A stretch of 64,000 nt of DNA from Paenibacillus sp. sptzw28 (GTDB lineage Bacteria > Bacillota > Bacilli > Paenibacillales > Paenibacillaceae). This document shows positions 19,601-28,500 of the stretch, piece after piece (position 1 is the stretch's first letter; each line of letters starts with the position of its first letter). Position numbers and translations under genes: made by a program. Where the stretch lies: the NCBI RefSeq assembly GCF_019550795.1, contig NZ_CP080545.1, positions 2,065,501 to 2,129,500 of the forward strand, written 5' to 3'. The notes below the pieces were generated by a model. The model was not told the origin of the DNA. It saw nothing but the letters and a program-made list of their open reading frames with translations, and ran no database searches.

Positions 19601-22242
19601 TTGCCGTTTATTTCGGCAGTACGAAGATGAATACCGTTTCCACAGATGCCCGTCATTTTACCGTGACGCAAAAGCTTGGAGAAATCTATAAGCTCGGCAA
19701 AGTCCAGTTCCGCATCGACTACGATCAAGGTGCGAATTTCGGGAAATCGGTCAGAAGTACGATGGACGGCACCTCGGTGACTATCGTTAATGAAGATGGG
19801 CTCATCAACGATGTATTCAAGAATCTTTCTTTGATTGATTCAACACCGGGTCGAAGCATGGATACGACAATTCAGCAAGTGGCCAATCTGTTTGATTGGA
19901 ATGCAGCCACCGTTTCCGATTTTCGCTCCACTAGCGGAGGCTGGGGCTCTTGGGTTGCATTTGACCTCGGCGACCAGGATAAAGTGCAATTAACTCAAGT
20001 AAAATTGCTTGCAAGTCAGGGCGCTCCCGCCCGGGCGGCAGGTATTGTCATCCAGGGAACCAACCACATTGATTATGAGCCGTGGGTGACGTTGACTGCC
20101 CCGGCTGTAAATACGGTGAATTGGCAAACGTTAACGGTCCAGAATCCGAAAGCCTACCGTTATATCCGGATTTTCAACGGGAACCAATGGTTCGGCAATC
20201 TTGCCGAAGTCAAGTTCTATGGTACCGTCATCCATACGGGAAGCCCGGCCATATTGGATACGGTAACGCTGAAGTCGGATAATCCGGAGGATTCTTCCTT
20301 AGCTGTGACGGGGAATACGGTCACCTTGGATTTTGCTGCCGGTAAAGCTCTTGAGAATGTCAGGGTTTATTTCGGCGATAAATTGATGGAGACGGCTTCG
20401 AGCGACAAGCTTCATTGGCAAGCCCGTTATAAGGTTGGAACGACTTATCAAACGGGCAGCATTCCATTTGTGATCCTGTACGATAATGGTCCTGTCGTGA
20501 CCGGTACCACGGACGGTACGTCAGTAACGGTCATTGACCCGCTTCAGATTGCACTCGATAATGCGGCAAAGCTTCCGGCGGGAGATTATTCAAGACTGAG
20601 CTATTATCTGTTCAACCAAGAAGTTGAACGCATCAAAGCGGAAATGACTCCGGGTTATTCTGAGATGAAACTCGCCAAGGAGCTTTACGATGCGAAGAGC
20701 TTGCTTGCCCGGAGCCCGTTCTCCCTCTATTCGTTTGAAGGAAACGCGGGTAATGCATTCGGGTCTTTCAACGGGACGGTTTCCGGCACGCCTGCGTACA
20801 AAGACGGGAAAGTCGGGAAAGCGATCGAATTGAACGGCACCAATAGCTATGTCACGCTGCCCGCTGCGCATCCTCTGTCCAGCTACAATCAGATCACTGT
20901 GTCAACCTGGGTGTACTGGAAGGGCGGAAACCAATGGCAGCGAATCTTTGACTTCGGCAACGGCACTACCCAGTACATGTTCCTGACGCCGAGATCGGGC
21001 AGCAACACGCTGCGTTTCGCGATCAAGAACGGCGGCGGCGAGCAAATCGTGCAAACCTCGCAGCTTGAAGCGAATACGTGGGTTCATGTGGCGGTGACAC
21101 TAGGGAACGGTAAGGAGAAGCTGTATGTGAACGGCGTGGAAAAGGCATCCGCTAACGTCACGATCAATCCGAGCGACTTGAAAGCGACACTAAATTATCT
21201 CGGGAAAAGCCAGTTCTCTTCAGATCCGCTGCTCAGCGGCATGCTGGACGAATTCCGTATTTATGATCATGTATTAAGCGCTGATGAGATCCTTCAGCTA
21301 GCAAACAATACGGCGCCGCAGGGGGACAATTCCTTACTGGTATACTTGTTGGATAAAGCTGCAAAGGTTAATACCGAGCTTTACAAAGAGGAGAGCGTAC
21401 AAGCGCTTCAAGCGGAAGTATCGAATGCACAATCGGTCTATAATAATGCAGCTGCAACACAGGCCGCGATCGATGCGGCATCCGCGAGTCTGCTTGCGGC
21501 TCTCGAAGGGCTGCAGTGGAAGGATGTAACGGCATCCGTAGATCCAGCAGCTCCAAACGGTAAGAACGGCTGGTATACGGCGCCCGTTACTGTGACGCTG
21601 TCTCCCGCGGAAATCGCGGAATACAGCCTGGACGGCGGAGTCACCTGGGCAGTATACGGCGCGCCTGTCACTCTGGACACAGACGGAACGCATCAGGTTC
21701 AGTACCGCCGTTCCGTCGATTCGGGAGAAGTTAAAAATCTGGAGATCAAGATCGACCGTACCGCACCGGTCGTTCAGATAACAGGTGTGGCATCGTACAC
21801 GATTGAACAGGATGTCACCATTACGTGCAGCGCGACCGAAGTTATTTCGAGCGTATATGGTGCGCCGTGCGCGGCGCCGCTGGTACAAGTCAAGGCATAT
21901 ACGCTGCCTGCGGGCCAGAATACGGTATCGGTTACGGCAGAGGATATGGCGGGCAATCAAACGACGGTTACCCATACGTTTACGGTAACGGTTACGTTTG
22001 ACAGCTTGAAGTCAGTAACAACATCATTCCTGCAGGCAACAAATGCCAAAGGATGGGATAACGTCGCCAGTTCCTTGAATAAACTGCTGGATCAGGCGAA
22101 AGCGAAGGCTGCTGCCGGCCAGACCGCTGCGGCGAAGGATATCATGGCCGACTATATTGGCAAAGTAACGGATCAGACCGGCAAATCGTTCACCAAAGAA
22201 CAATCGGAAATTCTGATCCGGTGGGCTGGTATCGTGATCTAG
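16684..22242 (+). CDS. Secreted PL38/alginate-lyase-like enzyme, 1852-residue modular form
   Basis: A signal peptide (1-34, cleavage near VKA/AEA) precedes an alginate-lyase-superfamily toroid at about 79-475. Family signatures are LVHPGVL...LNTMRDMVWQGKEPWASAF, the helix ATTAYQQALMWYITGDEDYL, and VEMGRDQPHS (E331-H338). Then come two carbohydrate-binding-like beta domains (about 500-930), an Ig-like domain (935-1040), F5/8-type-C discoidin (1045-1185), a second Ig-like domain (1190-1290), LamG (1345-1525), FIVAR-like (1540-1605), OmpL47-like (1610-1685), Ig-like (1690-1765) and FIMAH-like (1770-1852). It should cleave a uronic-acid polymer outside the cell; the precise polymer is inference. 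The last about 500 residues closely resemble those of the giant proteins at 2-4600 and 22518-29504. The start has GGAGGT seven bases upstream and overlaps a 24-codon leader frame. Confidence 0.85.
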   Translation: MKGLLPKCKRSLSILLSLLFLGGAIPVSNITVKAAEAPNIAPYAPYVSTVPTPQNSAVINPNYDRSYDNYEVKGPTGLVHPGVLQSRADLNTMRDMVWQGKEPWASAFDLFRRSPESSKNVAIYGNGGTQKEFTYSQISDSNGDKQLRQDATTAYQQALMWYITGDEDYLNNAKKVLDAWGNGLKQFFDTTEPANWDTVAQVWGASSVLSSGVAGQKMAAAAEILLYTPSSGWCRDAQGTIDYEKKKVFDHFLRLIWQESNKWYGFFNQAAVGNMGYMSISIFLDDINGYNEAVERFAYNKKAVDEANKTGANSINFSVAAMVLDNGQIVEMGRDQPHSGGDVAALGAAARTINVQGTKLDPATGVPVAEGGVDPYEFQNQKLLKALSYYTKYNAGYDVDYIPNVNGLGQKTEWSAVSSGGRGSGTDIASIYNHYKYEKGYSGGIYDELYKYPELMMDNPEGQSIDMPGFGQLLFTPANGAMDTEPKGPPQPLQETGNLYGLYNRYPAVPFSFNNAIWFKNGFVKPGIASYLDENGFVQYKAEGTMNGNWFGYENFDFGLVPADTLAFTYGLNSTAGSTITMYVTEPDVKLTDETMAQTTPTAIFQVPHTGWWSVPYTYVQKFDNIGDTLKGKKNLYFKTTGSNNVYNFAAETRWFQFSGGFAKTDNKAIEAPYTSSTGYMKNEAAKNVTLTDGGYIGYRNMNFDSGTMQMQLNHIAAGSGMLEMRLGGPQGQLVKTYPIEDTTGSTVTAAFDHQNDEIIYGNNGGNNDFYLVYRGTGSLTFNSFKYVTPSSSGSVQSTKRQGGSYLSDLYGNAEKVGDNVVLQGDSSAVTYRNVDMGSKGDDRRFMVVRVKSNEPVVMKAIDLGNGNAAANTVAEFAVPNTNGEFVTIAYDLAKSGYAAREGAIFIRLQATGGTADGNVEIDYFSFDNADIPFVELLQAVSIVSDHPGNPSIATLGDTVTLSFTASEPIDNVAVYFGSTKMNTVSTDARHFTVTQKLGEIYKLGKVQFRIDYDQGANFGKSVRSTMDGTSVTIVNEDGLINDVFKNLSLIDSTPGRSMDTTIQQVANLFDWNAATVSDFRSTSGGWGSWVAFDLGDQDKVQLTQVKLLASQGAPARAAGIVIQGTNHIDYEPWVTLTAPAVNTVNWQTLTVQNPKAYRYIRIFNGNQWFGNLAEVKFYGTVIHTGSPAILDTVTLKSDNPEDSSLAVTGNTVTLDFAAGKALENVRVYFGDKLMETASSDKLHWQARYKVGTTYQTGSIPFVILYDNGPVVTGTTDGTSVTVIDPLQIALDNAAKLPAGDYSRLSYYLFNQEVERIKAEMTPGYSEMKLAKELYDAKSLLARSPFSLYSFEGNAGNAFGSFNGTVSGTPAYKDGKVGKAIELNGTNSYVTLPAAHPLSSYNQITVSTWVYWKGGNQWQRIFDFGNGTTQYMFLTPRSGSNTLRFAIKNGGGEQIVQTSQLEANTWVHVAVTLGNGKEKLYVNGVEKASANVTINPSDLKATLNYLGKSQFSSDPLLSGMLDEFRIYDHVLSADEILQLANNTAPQGDNSLLVYLLDKAAKVNTELYKEESVQALQAEVSNAQSVYNNAAATQAAIDAASASLLAALEGLQWKDVTASVDPAAPNGKNGWYTAPVTVTLSPAEIAEYSLDGGVTWAVYGAPVTLDTDGTHQVQYRRSVDSGEVKNLEIKIDRTAPVVQITGVASYTIEQDVTITCSATEVISSVYGAPCAAPLVQVKAYTLPAGQNTVSVTAEDMAGNQTTVTHTFTVTVTFDSLKSVTTSFLQATNAKGWDNVASSLNKLLDQAKAKAAAGQTAAAKDIMADYIGKVTDQTGKSFTKEQSEILIRWAGIVI

Positions 22243-22320
22243 CTCAAACGAAAATATCTCGGGCGTCATCTGTAAGGCGAATAAGGAGCAGTAAATTGCC
22301 GCGGCAGTGAATGAACTAGC

Positions 22321-22358
22321 GGAAGTCCGGAACATGAACGCGATGTTCCGGACCTTCC
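22321..22358 (+). other. Long hairpin of a recurring family, after the PL38-like gene
   Basis: GGAAGTCCGGAACAT pairs with ATGTTCCGGACCTTCC with a single bulged base. No T-tract follows, so it may terminate weakly or protect the 3' end. Closely related hairpins lie at 35818-35854 and 59081-59111. About 70 bases around this one, including TGAATGAAC and AGCGGAAGTCCGGAACATGA, align with the copy at 35818. Confidence 0.6.
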
Positions 22359-22517
22359 GACATGATTCCGATATTTCTGCTTCCTTATCGAACATGTTCC
22401 GGTATTCGGCTGAAAGTGGCGATTTCGCGGGAGGTGATGCATGGAAAAAAGGAGAGTAAAGGGATACAGACCATAAAGAATGCTTGAACAGCACAATAAT
22501 CAAGGAGGATCGCCATT

Positions 22518-25500
22518 ATGTATTTAGGTAACAAGAAAGCAGCCTGGACCATGCGCACCTTGGCCGTCTGTCTGGCGGCAGCCATGCTGTTGCAATTGCT
22601 CGTCCCCGCGGTGAATAATCGTGTATTCGCGGCTAATGAAGATCCGCAGCTTGAATCTGCACAGTCTGAACCTGCTTACGGTATTTTGGATAAGATCGAT
22701 TTCGGCAATGCCGATTCCGAAAGCGCTCACAATTTCAGGGGTGAATTTACAAGCGTGATCACCGGTTTTATGGGGGAGAATGCCAGAGTATCTGAGCCGC
22801 GTATTCCTGCTTCAGATACAGGAGGTTTTTTAACCTTTTCCATGAAAGTGGATCCGTATCTGCAAAATTACTTTACGGTGAAGTTTTCAGGAAATGAGAC
22901 GATGCCTCCGGGAGCTCGAGCGCAAATTGTGATCAATGGCGAACAGATCGGATATTTCAGAGGGGGGGATTATGGTGCTCTGTTTGGTGGCGAACGAGCA
23001 CCGAATCAATTTATATACAGCACCATTGTGCTTCCTCTGGAGTCAACGAGAGGGAAAGAAATAGTAGAAATTACAATTAATACAACGAATCCCCCGGGTA
23101 AGGTAGAACAACCATCAAGGGGGTACTATACCGGTTATTCCCATACCCAGGCTTATATTGATGTGGATGACGAAGTGCAGGGGTATAAGTTTAAAGAAAA
23201 TCAGGGACCGGAGACCGTACTGCAATCTGGTGATACCTATGAGGAAATTGAAGCAAGAATTGAACAGTTAAGACAAGAACCAATTAACACCTTTAATAAT
23301 CTGTATAACCATCTCGGCAATAATCCGAATAACACGTTAAATATCGCGAAATACACAAATCAACTTCGGTATTATGCCATGGTCTTGAAACAGGACATAT
23401 CTCCAATGAAAACCCCGGAAGCGAAACGTGAAGCGTTAATGCGTATGTTTCAGGCCATTGATGTTCATACGAAAAACTATTATGGAAATACAAGACTGGT
23501 GCTTCGCGGAGGACACCAGGGGGATTGGGGCGGCTTTCACGGCGAATTAGGTGAGGCGTTGTATCTTGCGGAAACCCTGATCTTTGATGAAGATGTGTTA
23601 GGAGAAGAAGCCTATAATGACTTTCTGGATCAACCCTTTGATACAGGAACGGTTGAAGGAGAATTTTCCCTCGCCAGCGCAGGGTGGAATGGTGAATCAT
23701 TAACCCGTCGAATGGCATGGGAACGGGTACTGAAAGCGAATTTTGATTTTGCCCGTTCCAGACAATCTTATATTACGAATCAGGTGTTCTATACGTACGA
23801 AGGCGCATGGAAAGCTCATGAAGGGCTCAGGATGGTAGGGTCCAAATTTTATGAAGGGAAAGCGCGCAGTCATCAAATTGTATTAGAAATGTTTGGAGTA
23901 AGACCATGGTTAGGAGAAGAAGTATTGGTTGGTCCTAACGGGGAAGAATTAGATCTCTATCATTCTTTGTTTGCGCATGATAATTCAGCTGTCTTTACAG
24001 ATGACTATGTACACATTGTCGGAAAAGGGCTTGCAAAAAGCAAATTGGATGAAGAGGGTCATGTTGTACGGCGTAATCCTTATGGAGAACATTATACAAA
24101 TCTAACCAAAGCCGGGTTGACAAGAGAAAATCACTATGTGGGAATTTATGGGGAAGTAGCCAATTATATTTTGGATTACTTCTATAAAACCTTGGATCAG
24201 CCTGGGGATGAACAACTCAATGATGAACTTCTGAAACAAGCTCTTCACAACTTTTATGCTCGTGTGTGGACTCGAATCCAAGACCTGGATGATGAGGGCA
24301 AACGACTCATAGCGATGAATGCCACTGTAGATGCACGAAATGGGGGTATGCCTTCCAGAACTCCTGCTTATGGCGCCAGAATGCTCGGATATGGCACGTC
24401 CTATGCTTATTTGGAAAAACATATGGCGGATCATGAAGAACGATATAGCGGTCCGGAATGGGAGCGGTATTGGGACTATGCCAAATATACCGTAGGGGCC
24501 GTACAGCAGATGAAGATGGATAATCGCTTAATGGGTGATTTGTCTTCGAGGGATTTCCATCTGCCTGAGACCTATGAGTATATATTCAAAACCCGGAAGG
24601 ACTATGCAAGATTTAATGATGTAAAGGCCGGGGTTGTCATTCCTCAGACCGATTTTGATTATTATACAGAAGAAGAGATTGCTGCATTAGGTGTGAATCC
24701 GGAGGATTATGAACAGTTTGCATGGATCGATGTAGATAATGCATTCATCTCCATGCGAGATGGGAACTTTAGAATGTTCGGGGCTTTAGCATGGCTGAAT
24801 TTGGGAGTTTCGGCCACTGGCAGGCTTCATATTGTTACCCCTAAGTATGTGGGAACGGTACAAGTTGCTCACAATAATCAATTTCAATATACAGATTACT
24901 ACATCAGACCTCATGATGTGGATCTATTTTACCAGCGATCAGATCCGGCAACCAAAGGGTTTGCGCCTCAGTCCCTGGCTGGTGAAATATTACCCACTGC
25001 TTATCAGCCGGGGGTTGGTACAGTGGTGCGAGACAATCTTGAAGTCGATCACCCCTATTCATCTTTGTCGGATTTAAGGGTTGCAAGATATGGGGAGTAT
25101 TTCATCCTCATGAATACCACTCGTGCTGAATACGAGAATGAAAGATCCTTTGAGGTGGAGCTGCCTTCCGATTATACAGGAAATGAGATCTTCGATCTTG
25201 TTTCAAAAGCCAATATTCCGGTAATCAATGGAAAAGTAACCATTGGACCTGAAAAAGGAATGGTTCTTAAATTATCGTCCAAATTTGATCCAACGCCAAA
25301 GCCAAGTCATGTGGATTTTGCCAAAGCGGTTGAAGGCAATGGATTTGTAGATGTGATTTGGAAAACCACTGCCGGAGGAAAGACGTACACCATCAAACGT
25401 TCGGAAGTAGAACATGGTCCGTATGCCGTGATTGCAGAAGGGTTAACGGGCAGTCACTATAAAGATACCGATGTAGTCAATGGGAAAGTTTACTACTATA

Positions 25501-28500
25501 AAGTGGCAGCCGTTAATGAACACGGATCAGGCTGGGAGTCATGGCGCGCAAAAGCAGATCTGAGCGATGCCGGATCCAAAAATCTGGCTTCCCCATGGCA
25601 GCAGGATCTCATAGGTACCACCAAAGGCAGCGCAACGATTAACGGTGATGTGATTACAATTCAGAATGTAGATGGAAAAGGCCTGGGTGAAGGGGATGAT
25701 TTTAATATCTATAAAAGAGATATTAATGACTCCTTCCACTTTGTCCATCAGACAGCCGTTGGAAATAGCTCTATCAGTGCCAGAATTGATCAGAATAGCG
25801 GCGCTCTCAGCGGTATTATGTTAAGGGAAAAGCTTTCTGAAAATTCCCGTTATCTTTATTTCGGCGCGGATGACCAAGGGAACCTGGTATTGCAAGATCG
25901 TAATCGAGTATCCTTTGTGGTATGGAATGGCGGTAAAGCTGTAAGTCCGTTAAATCATGGAATTAAAGGGTATCATATCAATGACTATCCTTATATCAAG
26001 CTATTGTGGCATCATAATTCACAGATCGCCTACGCATTTGTATCGAAAGATGGAGTCGATTGGGAATACGTCGCCAAGACAGAAAGTTTATTCCCATATG
26101 CATATTATACAGGACTCATATCGACTCAAGAGGCAGCATTCAGTGAAGTAACCGTATCGGAAATGCCGAGAGAGAGTCTGATTCCGTTTGTTGAAAAAGA
26201 AAAAGATCAAATCACTTTGCATTGGACTAAACCGAAGCAAGCCTCCTGGTTCAACGTATACCGCACCTATGATGAAGAGGCGAGCTTGATCGATCCGGTA
26301 TTCAAGGCAGGCACGACTGAACTGGAAGACGGCTCCCCCTGGGAGGAGGTTCTCACAGGTACAAGAGCGAAGCCATTCCAGGACGTCTTACGGTATGGCA
26401 GTGTGTATTATAAGGTGCTGGCCGTTCATGACGACGGTTCCCCGCAACCGTTCTCGGCCACTGTTTCCGCTGATGCGGATCCGATTTCGGTGGTGCTGGA
26501 GGATGCGAAGAGCTTGCCGGCCTACGACTATACGAAGGCGAGCTTCTATCTGTACCATAAGGAATTGGATCGTATTAAAGCGGAGATGATGAGGCCTGAA
26601 TTTGAAGAGGCGCAGCTGATTGACGAAATCTACGATGCGAAGAAGCTGCTCGTTTCGGTTCGGACGCTGCTGACGAAAATTCAGATGGATCCATCGATGG
26701 CCAGGGCCTCTGAGAAGTTTTGGCAGAATGATAACATCTCCGAGGAACAGAACGCATGGTATTTATTTGATGAAAATCCCGACACGATTGCCCACACCAG
26801 GTCTAAAGAGAGCTGGGTTGACGTGGACTTTGGCGCAGGAAACGAAAAAGTGGTGGATACGTTCCGCTACCTGCCGAGGAGGAATGCTACCCACCGAGTC
26901 AACGACACCGTCTTCAAGGGTTCGAAAGACGGCGTGAACTGGACTGATCTGCATCGCATTAAAGGGGTAGGCGTATATGAATGGTATTCCGTCATCAATC
27001 CAGACAGGACGCCATACCGTTATATTCGCATTTACGACGACCATTTCGGCTTCGTAAACTTTGAAGAAATCGAGTTCCTTAAAATCGGCATTGACAAGAC
27101 GCTGCTCGCGCACTTGCTGGATGAAGCGGCGGCAGCGCAAGAAGCCGGCATCTATACGGAAGAAAGTTTGCAGTCGGTCGTGCAGCACGCTGCTGCGGCA
27201 GCTGCGGTACACGATAACCCGGATGCGACTCAGGAAGAGATTGATATCGCGGATAGCAATCTGCTGGCTGCATTCAAAGGACTGAAATATATTCCGGGCA
27301 TGCCGGTTCTTCAATCCCTTGCAGACAAGACTGTCATTGCAGAAAACACGCTAACATTCAAGGTTCAAGCAGTCAATGCGGTTACGGATGTCGTATATGG
27401 GGTGAACGGTCTGCCCGAAGGAGCATCCTTTGATGCGGCCGCTCAAACGTTCGTCTGGACGCCGGGCAAAGAACAGAGCGGCGTGCATACCGTAACCTTT
27501 ACTGCGACGGCCGGTGAAATGTCTTCTTCCAAAACGATTAAAATCACAGTCAAAGGACAGCCGGTTATTGGTCCCGATACTACGGTGGAGCTGACGGCAA
27601 AGAAGGACTTCAGCTATCAGGTTCCGGCATCCGATCCGACTGGCGAGCAGCTGGTTTACAGCGCCGCGAATTTGCCCGCAGGGGCAGCGTTCAACGCGGC
27701 GACCGGCGTATTCAGCTGGAAGCCGGGCCAGGCCGATTACGGCAGCCATTCAGTAACCTTCACCGTGAGCAACGCCAATTATTCGGTCAGCCAGACGGTG
27801 GCGTTCAAGGTGAAGCTGGGTATCCTCTCGGCTGAAGGCTATACGAAGGGCAGCTACTACCTTTATCTGAAGGAAGTTGCACGTATCGAAGCGGAGATGG
27901 CGAAACCGGGTGCCGACAAGGCGCAGCTTGCCGCTCAGCTTGACCAAGCGGGGAAGTCGCTTGTTCCCGTCCCTCTTTCGCTCTACGCGTTTGAAGGAAA
28001 TGCGAACAATTCGTACGGCTCGTCCGCATCCGGCGGGGCCGTATTCGGACCTCCGGTTTACACGGAAGGAAAGGTCGGCCAGGCCATCAATCTGAACGGC
28101 ACGGATAACTACGTCAAACTGCCTTCGACGCATGCTCTAGCCGGGTACAATGAGATCACCCTGGCAACCTGGGTCTACTGGAAGGGCGGCAACCAGTGGC
28201 AGCGAATCTTCGACTTCGGCAACAATACGAATCAGTTTATGTTCCTTACGCCGAGATCGGGCAACAATACGCTGCGTTTCGCGATCAAGAACGGCGGCGG
28301 CGAACAAATCGTACAAACGTCGCAGCTTGCCGTTAATCAATGGGTTCACGTCGCGGTGACGCTAGGAAGTGGTTCGGCGAAGCTGTATGTGAACGGCGAG
28401 CTGAAGGCGACGAATACCAATACGACCATCAAGCCGAGCGATTTTAAGCCGGGCGTCAATTACATTGGCAAAAGCCAGTTTAACGATCCGTTGTTCAATG

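Noticed and set aside
21334..21975. 213-codon minus-strand frame opposite the C-terminus of the 16684 gene
   Set aside because: It mirrors the repeated OmpL47/Ig modules; similar shadow frames occur at the other two copies, explained by shared codon bias.
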